A stretch of DNA of 58,177 bases from Myxococcus virescens (GCF_900101905.1 NZ_FNAJ01000027.1:1-58177); one strand, 5' to 3'. Shown: positions 46,978 through 55,672, numbered from the stretch's first letter. Numbers and translations: made by a program. The notes: a model not told the origin generated them from the letters alone.

Positions 46978-48069
46978 ATGAGCGCTGAGGCGGTACTCGT
47001 AGCGTCGGGAGCACGTGCCCCGGTGGGGACGACAGCGGAGAGCGTCGCAGCGGCGGTGCGTGCGGGCATCAGCCGTGTGCGACTCCTCCAGGTGCCGGAG
47101 CTCGGGCGCCAGGCGGACTCCTTCATCGCGAGGGACGGACTGCTGGACGCGAAGGAATGGTGTGGTGTGACGCGCATGGCTGCGGTTGGGGCCTCGGCGT
47201 TGGAAGAAGTCCTCGCCAAGCTGACACCCGCCCTTCCCCCGAGGAGTCTCGACGTGCCGGTGCTGGTGGGACTGCCCGAGGAGCGTCCGGGCTGGAAGGC
47301 AGCGGATGCCTCGCGAGTCGCCGCGTCCCTCTCGGCCCTCGGTAGTGCGCGCCTGAACCTCCAGGTGGAGCCGCGGTTGATGGGCCATGCCTCGGCGCTG
47401 GAGGGGCTACGAGACGCCGTGACTCGGCTTGGCCGCACCTCTCGCTGCCCACTGGTGATTGTGGGAGGCATCGACAGCTACCACGACGTCCAGACGCTGG
47501 CCTGGCTTCGCGAGCGGAGCCAGTGGCTTGAAGAAGGGGCGCGGGCGGGCTTCGCTCCCGGCGAGGCCGCGGCCTTCGTCGCGGTGATGTCCGCGCCCGA
47601 CGCGCGCCGGTGGAGACTGGCGCCCCACGCCACGGTGCGTACCGTCGCCACGGCCCATGAGACGAAGCGCATCCACACCGATGACCTCAACCTCGGCGAG
47701 GGGCTGACGGCCGCCGTGGGCGAGACACTCGCGCCACTCGAAGGCACGAGCGAGACGGTGGCGGCCATTCACAGCGACCTCAATGGCGAGCGCTACCGCT
47801 CCGAGGAGTGGGGCTTCGTCGCCCTGCGGCTGGGGGCCTCGTTCCGCGACGCCTCCGCCGTCCACACACCCGTGAGCAGCTGCGGCGAAGTGGGCGCCGC
47901 CACGGGAGCGATGAACCTCGTCCTCTGCGCGCAGGCCTGGCAGCGCCGGTACGCGAGCGGCCCTCGTGCGCTACTCTGGGGCAGTTCGGAAGCCGGGTTG
48001 CGCGCCGCCGCACTGCTGGAAGAGCCACTTTCCGGAAGTGAAGAAGGAGCGAGACCATGGCCAAGGTAA
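46978..48069 (+). CDS. Thiolase-fold protein associated with DUF4150 effectors
   Basis: The 363-residue protein resembles beta-ketoacyl synthases in fold but lacks their catalytic residues. IHSDLNGERYRSEEWGFVAL replaces the usual HGTGT region, and VSSCGEVGAATGAMNLVLCA corresponds to the C-terminal GAAG loop. It is therefore probably a non-enzymatic chaperone or adaptor for the PAAR-like toxin, whose gene it overlaps by 13 bases. Confidence 0.72.
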   Translation: MSAEAVLVASGARAPVGTTAESVAAAVRAGISRVRLLQVPELGRQADSFIARDGLLDAKEWCGVTRMAAVGASALEEVLAKLTPALPPRSLDVPVLVGLPEERPGWKAADASRVAASLSALGSARLNLQVEPRLMGHASALEGLRDAVTRLGRTSRCPLVIVGGIDSYHDVQTLAWLRERSQWLEEGARAGFAPGEAAAFVAVMSAPDARRWRLAPHATVRTVATAHETKRIHTDDLNLGEGLTAAVGETLAPLEGTSETVAAIHSDLNGERYRSEEWGFVALRLGASFRDASAVHTPVSSCGEVGAATGAMNLVLCAQAWQRRYASGPRALLWGSSEAGLRAAALLEEPLSGSEEGARPWPR

Positions 48070-49310
48070 CAGTCAACTTCCCGAGGACGCCCGTCACCAA
48101 GGGCAGCTCGGGCATCGCCGCAGCCACGCTGCCCAACGTCTGCAAAATGCCCGGCCCGCCGGCTCCCTTCGTGCCCACGCCCCTGCCCAACATCGGCAAC
48201 AGCGGCGACGCCCCCGAGGGGTACTCGAAGACAGTCACCATCAACGGGCACCCCGTCGCCATTGCCGGCGCCAGCTTCGGGAGCAAGGGGGACATGGCCA
48301 GCAAGGGGACGGGCGGCGGGCTCATCTCCAGCAACACCCACGGGTCGACGAAGTTCATTGGCCCCGGCTCGATGAACGTCAAATTCGAGGGGCGGAATGT
48401 GCAGTTGCTGGGCGACCCCATGCTCAACAACTGCGGCCCCTCTGGCGGCCCGGCGAATGCCGCCACCATGACGGGCATCATGCAGGCATCCGGTGTGATG
48501 ACTGTCATCTATGGCGACGACGTCCCGTGCTCGCTCTGCGGGAAGGAACACCCGTTGGGGGCAGGCGAAGCGACACAGAAGGCGATTGCAACGCTGTTCA
48601 AGCGGCTCCAAGCGGCTCTCGACAAGCAGAAGCAGCAGATTCTCGAGTACGCCGAGTTGGACAAAGAGGAGTACACAAAGAGGTCGGCGCTCGCACAGTT
48701 GAAGAAGCTCAACACACCGGAACGACGAACGGCAGGGAAAGGCCTAAGACCAGAGCAGAGGGCAGAATTAGAAAGGCTGCCGGGCGAACTCGCAGCCCTG
48801 AGGGCCAAACTCGCCCCCCTAAGGGACTTCTTCAAGAACAAGGCTGTGCTTCGCTACACCCCAAACACCAATTCATACACCAAGGGCTACATGATTGGCG
48901 CCATGGTATGCACATGCGCGACCAAGAAGCTCGTGGCCTGTTCAGGCCATGCGCCACCAGGCTTTTGGCCGGCCGTAAAAGCCGCGGAGTTTGAGTGTGT
49001 AAATTCTCGCGTCGGAGCAGGGGCCCTAGAAGAGAAATGGATGTGTGCCGCCAAGCAGATCATGGAGAACCACGGGGGACACAAGCCCAAACACCTTGCC
49101 GAGCGACTATTTTACCCCATAGTCGAGGGCATCAAGCTCGAAAGGGGTCCGAAGATCAAATTCAAGATTCGAGAAGAAGACATAAACACCAAGAAGCTTT
49201 CTGAACCCAAGGAGCGCGAGCAGGTATTCAAGCATGGCGAAGATGTGCCGTCGTGCTCAGAGTGCCAAGAAAAACTCCCTGCCATGTACTGCAAGACAAT
49301 CTGCAAATAG
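48057..49310 (+). CDS. DUF4150 PAAR-like protein with deaminase-like toxin domain
   Basis: Residues 1-145 match the DUF4150 PAAR-like domain (NFPRTPVTKGSSGIAAATLP; GHPVAIAGASFGSKGDMASK; LLGDPMLNNCGPSGGPANAA), which would cap a spike. Residues about 180-265 form a charged coiled-coil linker. The C-terminal domain has VACSGHAPPGF, WMCAAKQIMENH (near 330) and VPSCSECQEKLPAMYC (near 400). The CxxC and Cys-Ala pattern recalls deaminase-fold toxins. The 3' part is AT-richer than its surroundings, as is common for toxin cassettes. The deaminase call is tentative. Confidence 0.72.
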   Translation: MAKVTVNFPRTPVTKGSSGIAAATLPNVCKMPGPPAPFVPTPLPNIGNSGDAPEGYSKTVTINGHPVAIAGASFGSKGDMASKGTGGGLISSNTHGSTKFIGPGSMNVKFEGRNVQLLGDPMLNNCGPSGGPANAATMTGIMQASGVMTVIYGDDVPCSLCGKEHPLGAGEATQKAIATLFKRLQAALDKQKQQILEYAELDKEEYTKRSALAQLKKLNTPERRTAGKGLRPEQRAELERLPGELAALRAKLAPLRDFFKNKAVLRYTPNTNSYTKGYMIGAMVCTCATKKLVACSGHAPPGFWPAVKAAEFECVNSRVGAGALEEKWMCAAKQIMENHGGHKPKHLAERLFYPIVEGIKLERGPKIKFKIREEDINTKKLSEPKEREQVFKHGEDVPSCSECQEKLPAMYCKTICK

Positions 49311-49322
49311 CCAGGAGCCCCA

Positions 49323-50051
49323 ATGAAACCATTTGTTGAATTTGTCGAAAAATACCGCCCAGGCTTTTCTGAAAAAATCACTCCGGCGGATTGGGTCGAC
49401 ATATCAATGCTGGAGGAAGACGCGGGCCCTCTCCCAGGGGCCTACCGTCGCTTCCTGGAGACAATGGGAGCGAGCATGGGCGACCTTGAGATTGCCGATG
49501 CCCACTTCTCCATTCACAGCACTCTCGGCGTATACCGCACCATGTCCTGGCTGCAGGACAGCCGCTACATCTTCCTTGCAGGAGACAACGGGCTTGCAAG
49601 CTGGCATTGGTTCCTTGATCGCTCAAGCCCTCACGGGACTGACGACTGCTTGGTCGTCAATCGACTATTGGACGAGAACTATCCTCCAGAGGGTAGTCAC
49701 CCTATGTACGTGGGGCTGGAGGAGTTCCTCTACTACGAAGCCTTCAAGGAGCTTCGCCTGTCACAACTACCCTTCCGGCGAAAGTTCTCGTCACCGGATG
49801 ACGCTGCTGCCGCAGCTCGCTACCGGGCCGATGTGGTGACTGCGCTCGCCGAGGAGAAGGGCTTCAGGCGGCTCCCTCCTGTCGAGCACTGCGCGCTGTA
49901 CGAGCGAGGAGACGCAGCTCTGCTGCTCTACCGACATCCGACGCAGCCCACCTTCTCATTCATCCTGGGCTGCGAGGACTCGGCGGAGATGGAGCGACTG
50001 GCCCAGGATTTCGAGACACGAACGGGGCTGAAGAGCGTCATCACGCGGTAG
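49323..50051 (+). CDS. SUKH/SMI1-KNR4-like immunity protein
   Basis: The 242-residue protein starts 13 bases after the toxin and probably neutralises it. The N-terminal half follows the SUKH/SMI1-KNR4 pattern: LEEDAGPLPGAYRRFLETMG, SIHSTLGVYRTMSWLQDSRY, and FLAGDNGLASWHWFLD. SUKH proteins commonly protect against nuclease and deaminase toxins. The C-terminal 90 residues are a separate helical extension. It is also AT-richer at its start. Confidence 0.72.
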   Translation: MKPFVEFVEKYRPGFSEKITPADWVDISMLEEDAGPLPGAYRRFLETMGASMGDLEIADAHFSIHSTLGVYRTMSWLQDSRYIFLAGDNGLASWHWFLDRSSPHGTDDCLVVNRLLDENYPPEGSHPMYVGLEEFLYYEAFKELRLSQLPFRRKFSSPDDAAAAARYRADVVTALAEEKGFRRLPPVEHCALYERGDAALLLYRHPTQPTFSFILGCEDSAEMERLAQDFETRTGLKSVITR

Positions 50052-50052
50052 G

Positions 50053-50190
50053 CAAAGCCAGGATGTCTTAGCCCTCGTCGAGAAGTACGGGACATGCTCG
50101 GTGCCGACCGACGAGGCCGTGACGAACAGCAAAGTGGTGGAGTTCGTCCGCGGGGCCACTGCAAGAGTGTGCAGGTGGAAGGCATCCTCA
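50053..50190 (+). pseudogene. Short fragment of a lost gene
   Basis: A plus-strand frame with strongly G/C third codon positions encodes VLALVEKYGTCSVPTDEAVT, then NSKVVEFVRGATARV. It has no start codon, and a stop follows downstream. It looks like a piece of a former gene left next to the immunity gene. The family is unknown. Confidence 0.35.
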
Positions 50191-50348
50191 AGAGGTGCGC
50201 TCCTGCGGCTGTCACATCCCGTGTGCAAGTGCGTGCACCGCTATCGACTACGCCGCTGCCCTGGGGAATGGTAATCGTCTCCCAGCGTTGCTTTGTCGCC
50301 GCGTCCACAACGGCGCCGTCGGCGCATCCGGTGCAACGCATTTTACAT

Positions 50349-51029
50349 ATGCCTAAATCCCATCGTCTTCGCGAATTGCAGTCTTTCCACCACCCGAAGC
50401 AGGGCCTTTCTGGCCGCGCTCTTCCAGCGCAACTCCTTGAGTCCGAGTTTCGGGCGGCCATTCGAGCGGAGGTTGCCGGCCCTGTCGCTGCGCTCACCGC
50501 AGCGCTGAGTCGCATTGCGCGGCGGTTGTCCGGGGAGCCGCAGCCTGTCCAGGCCATGCGCACGGCGAGCCCCGCGCGACCGACAGAGACTTCCCAGCCC
50601 GTCCGTGCGAAACCACCGCCGGCAGCCGCGCCCACGGCCCGGGCCTGTGCCGTCATCGGCTGCAAGCGCCCCCACCGCAGCCAGGGCTACTGCGCCGCCC
50701 ACTACCAGAAGCGGCGCCTCATGATGGCCACGGGCCGCCTGCACGCCTCGTGGGTGGAGGACGCCGCGCCCCACAGCATCCCTGAAGTCATTCTCCCGCG
50801 CGGGCGCAGGCCCAAGGCCGACGCCGCGCCAGCCACGCCGGCCCCGACCGCCCCCCCTTCCCCACGCATGTGGGTGCGGAAGAAGGGGGCAGCAGGCGTG
50901 GACGGCGCCTCCGGCCAAGGGGCGCCAACGCCTGCCGGGCAGCCGCCCCTCGCCTCGGAGCGCGAGCGCGCCACGGCCACCGCCCAGCGCTGGGCCAGCG
51001 AGTTCCGCTCGCGGACGCGGCGCGCCTGA
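50349..51029 (+). CDS. Myxobacterial zinc-finger protein (vegetative-protein type)
   Basis: The 226-residue protein contains ACAVIGCKRPHRSQGYCAAH, a C-x4-C and C-x2-H set, followed by YQKRRLMMATGRLHASWVED. This module recurs in many myxobacterial DNA-associated proteins. The rest is Pro/Ala/Arg-rich. The ATG at 50349 is preceded by AT-rich DNA. Confidence 0.65.
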   Translation: MPKSHRLRELQSFHHPKQGLSGRALPAQLLESEFRAAIRAEVAGPVAALTAALSRIARRLSGEPQPVQAMRTASPARPTETSQPVRAKPPPAAAPTARACAVIGCKRPHRSQGYCAAHYQKRRLMMATGRLHASWVEDAAPHSIPEVILPRGRRPKADAAPATPAPTAPPSPRMWVRKKGAAGVDGASGQGAPTPAGQPPLASERERATATAQRWASEFRSRTRRA

Positions 51030-51051
51030 AGCCCTCCCGCCCGCGCCAGGC

Positions 51052-51072
51052 CCCCTCCCGCCCTGGGAGGGG
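51052..51072. terminator. Bidirectional hairpin between convergent genes
   Basis: CCCCTCCC, a five-base loop and GGGAGGGG form a perfect eight-base stem. It lies between the zinc-finger gene and the convergent HEAT lipoprotein gene and could stop both. Confidence 0.6.
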
Positions 51073-51093
51073 CGCCCTTCCCCACCGGTGGCG

Positions 51094-52983
51094 TCAGGGC
51101 CGCCCGTCCGGTTCAACGGAAGCCAGGCGCCCGTCCCCCGTGACGCGCACCACGTGGGCAGGTGCGAAGGTGCCAGCCCGGCCACACACGACTGCGTCGA
51201 GTCGCTGGTTCGTCGTCCCCACCACCAAGTCCCCCGCGTCATCCAGTGCGTATGCCATCGGTGCACCTGGGAGAGTCACCCAAGGCGTGGCACGCCACCG
51301 CCCCTCTGAAGCGTCGACACGCACCAGACGTCCGGCTCCGCCATACATGTGTGCGAGTCCCTCCACCACCACGAGGGCGCCGTGCATCCGCACGACACGC
51401 AGGGGGTTGGCCCGGGGCTCCTCCAGCACCGTCACCCGCCCGGCCTCATGCACTTCCAGCGTGCCCCCAAACTCCCCGTCGTCCCATCCGACGAGGCACG
51501 CCTCCCCCATGGCTTCGAGAACGGATGCGGAGTCCCCACCAGGCACGGCTGCACACGGACTCCCTCGTGGCGGCGCCTTCGGCTTCTCCCAGTGCAAATG
51601 GAGGGAGGTGTGCCCCTCGCACAGCGTCCAACCCCCGCTGCGTCCAGGAATGATGCAGGTGCAGTCGATGGACTCCGCATGCCGCACCTCCTGTTCGGCG
51701 AGGCCTTCCAGGGCCAATCTCGCGTGGCTCCGCGCCACCGGAGAGGCGTGCGTCGTCACCACCCGCTGGAGCAGCGGCACCAGCTCTTCTGCATGGGTAT
51801 GGAAGGCGTAGCTGCCCAGCGCATCAACCGCCGCGGCCTGGACTTCGCTGTGCGGCGCGTACACCGCCTGGCGTAGCGCCTCGAGGGCGGCGGCGTCTCC
51901 CACGCGTCCAAGGGCCTCTGCGGCCCGCGCGCGCTCCCACCCCTCCTCCCCCGTGGCCAGCAGCCGCAGCAGCGGCTCCGTCGCGACTGGCCGCGCCACG
52001 TCCCCCAGGGACACGAGGCTCGCAAGGGCCCGGGCACGGCACTCAGGCACGGCGAGTTGCTCAAGGACGCCCGGCACCGCAGCAGGACTCCCGAAGGCCA
52101 CCAGCGCCTGCAGCGCCACGGGTGTGAGGCGCACGTCCGCCCGCTGTAGCGCCTGCAACGCCTCGGGCGCGGCCTTCGCGCCTTGGCGCCCATAGGCCGC
52201 GAGGACCGACGCCACGTAGGCCGCTCGCGGGGTGCACGCGTCGAACACCGCCTCGCAGCCTGGCGCAGGCGCCGACGGGCAGGCCGTCCCTGGTGAGCGC
52301 CGCAGAGTGGGCTCCTCCAGCTCCCGCGCGAGGAGCGCCCGCAGGCGCGGGACGAACGTCTCCGTGTACATGGAGGCGCGCCGGGAGAGGACGTGCCGCA
52401 CCAGCACCAGCTCCTCCCAGCTCGACTCCGGGTTCTCCAGCACGTCCAACAGCACCGGGGCCAATGTCGGACCGAGGTGCGCCAGAGCCGACGTGGGCGA
52501 CTCCAGGAGGTAGCGCACAATGGCTGGCGCTGCTCGCTCGTCGTCGAGTGAGGCGAGCGCGTGCAGGGCCATCCCACCGGGCTCTCGCGCATACGCCTCG
52601 ATGAGCGCAGGCAGGGCGTCCGTAGCCTTCTCTTCCATCTTCGCCAGCGCCTGCGCCGCACCGCCGCGGACGCGACGGTCCGCGTGACGAAGAAGCGGAA
52701 TCAGCCGGGGGACGACGTCCTCCCCCTCTCGCCCCAGCTTCCACGCAGCACAAGACTGCTCTGGCGACAGCCACTGCTCCCCTGTGTCTGGGCCATGGAC
52801 TTCCTGAAGCAGCGCAAGGCACGCGTCGGCCCCCTTGCAGCAGCCCTCCCACGTCATGACGTCTTCCTTCTTCCACGTCTGCCGGGCACACCCCAGCGCC
52901 AGCGCCACCACCGCGCTCACGAGCCCCGCCAGCCAGCGGGGACACCCGGACTTCAGCTCTCCATCCATGACATCGCCTTTCAT
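51094..52983 (-). CDS. HEAT-repeat lipoprotein with beta-rich C-terminus
   Basis: The 629-residue protein has a signal peptide, RWLAGLVSAVVALALGC, with a lipobox ending at Cys 32. Residues about 90-430 are HEAT/PBS-type repeats (VRGGAAQALAKMEEKATDAL; RARAAEALGRVGDAAALEAL). A C-terminal beta-rich domain holds Cys pairs (IDCTCIIPGRSGG). It would be anchored in the outer membrane. ATG 52968 is an alternative start. Confidence 0.75.
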   Translation of the reverse strand: MKGDVMDGELKSGCPRWLAGLVSAVVALALGCARQTWKKEDVMTWEGCCKGADACLALLQEVHGPDTGEQWLSPEQSCAAWKLGREGEDVVPRLIPLLRHADRRVRGGAAQALAKMEEKATDALPALIEAYAREPGGMALHALASLDDERAAPAIVRYLLESPTSALAHLGPTLAPVLLDVLENPESSWEELVLVRHVLSRRASMYTETFVPRLRALLARELEEPTLRRSPGTACPSAPAPGCEAVFDACTPRAAYVASVLAAYGRQGAKAAPEALQALQRADVRLTPVALQALVAFGSPAAVPGVLEQLAVPECRARALASLVSLGDVARPVATEPLLRLLATGEEGWERARAAEALGRVGDAAALEALRQAVYAPHSEVQAAAVDALGSYAFHTHAEELVPLLQRVVTTHASPVARSHARLALEGLAEQEVRHAESIDCTCIIPGRSGGWTLCEGHTSLHLHWEKPKAPPRGSPCAAVPGGDSASVLEAMGEACLVGWDDGEFGGTLEVHEAGRVTVLEEPRANPLRVVRMHGALVVVEGLAHMYGGAGRLVRVDASEGRWRATPWVTLPGAPMAYALDDAGDLVVGTTNQRLDAVVCGRAGTFAPAHVVRVTGDGRLASVEPDGRP

Positions 52984-52985
52984 TC

Positions 52986-53004
52986 TCCCCTCGCCGTGAG
53001 GGGA
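52986..53004. other. Hairpin between reverse-strand genes
   Basis: TCCCCTC and GAGGGGA form a seven-base stem around a five-base loop, in the gap between the HEAT lipoprotein and the RDD protein genes. It overlaps the HEAT gene ribosome site region and could affect its translation. Confidence 0.4.
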
Positions 53005-53059
53005 CTTCGAACCAAACGCTTCTGCCAGTCACGAACCGCACAGCGAACGAGCGCTGCGC

Positions 53060-53635
53060 TCAAGGGCCCCTCACAACGCGGGTGCCGGCCACCCAGTCGT
53101 GGAGGCATCGCCGGTCCTCTCCCACAATGAAGAGCGCATCCAGGAGGCCGAACCAGACGCAGTAGCCGCAGAGCGCCATCGGGAGCGCGTTCCTCAGCAG
53201 GGCGATTCGCCACACCCCAGCCGGACGGCCATCGCCTCGGACGACTCGAATTCCCAAGAGCCTCTTGCCGAGACTCGCCCCTGTGCCTCGAATGAGGCTC
53301 GCCTGCACGAGCAACACCAGGAGCGCCGGGACGTAGACCGCTGAAGCCTTCATCGCGTCCCCGCCCGGAAGGGCCAGGCTCCGGAGGACACCCAGGAGCA
53401 GGGACGGGAGAAGGAGCGCGGCACTATCGACGAGGCTTGCCGCAAGCCGGGCCCTGCGCGTCGCCAGCTCCGGAGCCGCGTGGAGACACCGAAGGCACAG
53501 GCCCGCCCGGGACGAGGCACAGAAGGCGCAGGTGAAGGTGCCGCAGCGAGTACAGGCAAGAGCAGCGGAGAAGCCTGGATGCTCGGAGCATGGGGACTCC
53601 GAAATCGACTCAAGGGCCTCGCGGAAGTCGGACAT
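53060..53635 (-). CDS. RDD-family membrane protein with N-terminal zinc finger
   Basis: The 191-residue protein has Cys/His pairs ACTRCGTFTCAFC and GLCLRC after an SEHPGFSAAL segment, resembling a B-box-like zinc finger. Three to four transmembrane helices follow (LPSLLLGVLRSLALPG; YVPALLVLLVQASLI; NALPMALCGYCVWFGLLDAL). The RDD signature GTGASLGKRLLGIRVVRGDG lies between them. ATG 53635 is the likely start. It is encoded upstream of the HEAT lipoprotein gene. Confidence 0.72.
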   Translation of the reverse strand: MSDFREALESISESPCSEHPGFSAALACTRCGTFTCAFCASSRAGLCLRCLHAAPELATRRARLAASLVDSAALLLPSLLLGVLRSLALPGGDAMKASAVYVPALLVLLVQASLIRGTGASLGKRLLGIRVVRGDGRPAGVWRIALLRNALPMALCGYCVWFGLLDALFIVGEDRRCLHDWVAGTRVVRGP

Positions 53636-54222
53636 GAAGGGTCGCAGCACAGCTACGCCCGTCCCAGGGTGGCAAGCTCCTTCAACGAGAAGCCTTCGCC
53701 CACCCCTTAGAAACAAAACCTATTAGGTACAGCCGACTGAACCTTGCATTCAGCCTCTTTGCCGCCCATAGGCTACCACGACGCCACTTCCCGCTGATTG
53801 GAGGCCGCTCCACTCAAGAGACGAGCCTGGAGCGCACTGCTCCAGGCGGCGCCACCACGGGGGTGCCCAAGTACCAGTGGGTGAAGCGTCCCCTTCGCGC
53901 TCGCCCCAGTAGACTGAGCCCTCAGACACCTACAGAAGTCGGAGCTCGCCGTTCCCATGCCCCCCTACACAGCACCCTCGGAGCACGCCCCCTGCCGTGC
54001 CATGGGCCAGAACGGCCAACCATAGAGCGCCGCGACTCAGCCACGCCCGCCTCAAGGCTGCACCGTCCTTCAGCGAGCAAGTTCCACGTGCGAGCCTGCA
54101 CTCACCCCCAAACGTTAAACCATCGACCCCATCGAACCAGACACCGCACACCTCAATTGCATGGCGCACATCGCACTGACATTCTCAATGGATTCGACGA
54201 GCCACGCGGACCACGTGCAACC
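53636..54222. other. Region without a supportable gene
   Basis: No gene is evident on either strand. The longest open frame simply continues into the immunity gene and has Arg/Pro/His-rich, non-protein-like composition. A small palindrome (ACCTATTAGGT) occurs near 53730. A lost toxin gene could have occupied this place, but I see no trace. Confidence 0.35.
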
Positions 54223-54825
54223 ATGCAGACCGAATACTTCATGCTCATGGGCGATTCGTTCAGCCAATCGACGACACTCGAAGGGCCGCCCCTCGCCAGG
54301 CGCCTCCCTGGCGTGTCCTGGCAACAACGTCCTGTATTCGTTTCAGCCCCCATCCTGCTGCGAATCAGACCCGGCACGCTGCCGAAGAAGCCCTTCCCTG
54401 CGTATGAAGGCACCTGTGAGCCCCTGCTCTCCGCCCGGGCTAAATTCATCCTTGAGCCCCTCGCCATCAGCCACCTTCAGCTTCTCCCGGCGGACGTCTC
54501 CTTCGAGAGCGGGGAAGTCCAGAGGTTCTGGTGGCTTCATGTCTACCGCTCGATTCATTGCGTAGACAGGACGCGAACGAAGGGCCTGTTCTACTCCCCT
54601 CGAGAGATGATGGCGATTGGCAAGCTCGTGCTCGATGAGCAAGCACTCGCCGACATCCCGCTGGAGCGGCGGCTCATCTTCCGACTCGGAGAACTCCTCG
54701 ACACCATTCTCCTCCACTCATCTCTCGTCGAACGACTGCGGAGCTGGGAAGCTGAGGGGTTCAAGTTCATGCGCATCGACGAGTGGTACCACCCCGACTT
54801 CATTGAGGACTACCGCGGCCCGTGA
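54223..54825 (+). CDS. Imm11/DUF1629-like immunity protein, orphan
   Basis: The 200-residue protein from ATG 54223 resembles immunity proteins of the Imm11/DUF1629 type: MLMGDSFSQSTTLEGPPLAR, CEPLLSARAKFILEPLAISH, VQRFWWLHVYRSIHCVDRTR and MRIDEWYHPDFIEDYRGP. No cognate toxin is present nearby, so it may protect against foreign toxins or be a remnant of a former effector locus. Confidence 0.55.
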   Translation: MQTEYFMLMGDSFSQSTTLEGPPLARRLPGVSWQQRPVFVSAPILLRIRPGTLPKKPFPAYEGTCEPLLSARAKFILEPLAISHLQLLPADVSFESGEVQRFWWLHVYRSIHCVDRTRTKGLFYSPREMMAIGKLVLDEQALADIPLERRLIFRLGELLDTILLHSSLVERLRSWEAEGFKFMRIDEWYHPDFIEDYRGP

Positions 54826-54993
54826 GGCCACAGCCTGGATGCCCTCCTCAAGAGAAGAGCCGGTGGAGCGAATCGAGTTCACGAGGCTCCACGACAGACG
54901 ACTCGACGCTCGAAGGCGCCTGCCAGCCAGTCCCCATGCCACGAGGCGCTCCTCGTTGGTGTACTGCACACCACGCCTCCAGCCCTTGCCTGC

Positions 54994-55076
54994 GCCTACC
55001 TAAAACTCGGTCGCCGCGTCATGAGCGCGTCACCGACACATTCGGCAGCGCTTCAATGCGAGCGAGCGAGGCGCGC
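54994..55076 (+). repeat. Diverged direct repeat, copy 1
   Basis: An 83-base segment aligns with 55591-55672 at about 75 percent identity with one gap; most differences are transitions. It lies upstream of repeat promoter element copy 8. Confidence 0.55.
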
Positions 55077-55084
55077 TCACGGAG

Positions 55085-55103
55085 GCGTCATCTTTCCTGA
55101 CGC
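55085..55103. terminator. Hairpin after repeat copy 1
   Basis: GCGTCA and TGACGC form a six-base stem with a seven-base loop. It may end transcription reading out of the immunity gene. Confidence 0.4.
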
Positions 55104-55200
55104 AGGGGCAACTGCTCTCGCCGGTTAAAGCGCGCGTGGCCCGCGTATTCTCGCGAGCGTTTCGAACATCTCGAATTCGGCCGACCTTCAGCCCAAGAGA

Positions 55201-55234
55201 ACTTGCCTCACCTGGAAACAAGAGCGTGTATGTC
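55201..55234 (+). promoter_or_regulatory. Repeated promoter/leader element, copy 8
   Basis: TTGC at 55203-55206 and TATG at 55229-55232, with TCTTTAGCGACGGGC after it. It lies 13 kb from copy 7, beyond the effector module. The GTG frame ends in a TGA that overlaps the ATG at 55279. Confidence 0.7.
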
Positions 55235-55278
55235 TTTAGCGACGGGCGACGACGCCCACGCAGAGCGCGAGGACGACG

Positions 55279-55518
55279 ATGAAGATCAAGAGCACCACCG
55301 CCTTCCGGGCCTACACCACCATGCGCGCGAACGAAGCCATCACCACAAAGCGCTTCATCGTGAAGTCGGTGAACAAGGACGGTTCTATCAGCCGCATGGC
55401 ACCCACTAAGACTGATTGGCAGCTCAATGCGTTCGAAGAAGCCGATGCCGCCGAGGCCCGCCGCGTGGAGCTTGAGCGGCTCAATCCCGGCTCGCGCTTC
55501 GCGTTCGTCCCGCTCTGA
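55279..55518 (+). CDS. Small accessory protein controlled by element copy 8
   Basis: The 79-residue protein begins MKIKSTTAFRAYTTMRANEA, has KRFIVKSVNKDGSISRMAPT, and ends LERLNPGSRFAFVPL. It is a basic, strand-rich protein of unknown family. It belongs with the accessory small-gene set at 36-43 kb by its leader. Confidence 0.6.
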   Translation: MKIKSTTAFRAYTTMRANEAITTKRFIVKSVNKDGSISRMAPTKTDWQLNAFEEADAAEARRVELERLNPGSRFAFVPL

Positions 55519-55590
55519 CGCCCCTGGGGCCGCACAGGCTCGCGTGCCGCCGCCCAGCGCGCCGGGCCCACGTGAAGCCCGACGAGGCGT

Positions 55591-55672
55591 GCCTACCCCA
55601 ACCTCAGTCCTGCGCCACGAGTGCGTCAAGGCCACATTAGACAGTGCGTCACTGCGAGTGAGAGAGGCGCGC
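55591..55672 (+). repeat. Diverged direct repeat, copy 2
   Basis: An 82-base segment paired with 54994-55076. Both contain the block CACATT, then a GCG-rich region ending GAGGCGCGC. It follows the small gene, so the pair brackets the copy-8 element and its gene. Confidence 0.55.

Noticed and set aside
54718..54969. Reverse open frame of about 83 codons
   Set aside because: It overlaps the 3' part of the immunity gene and lacks a ribosome site, although part of it looks protein-like.
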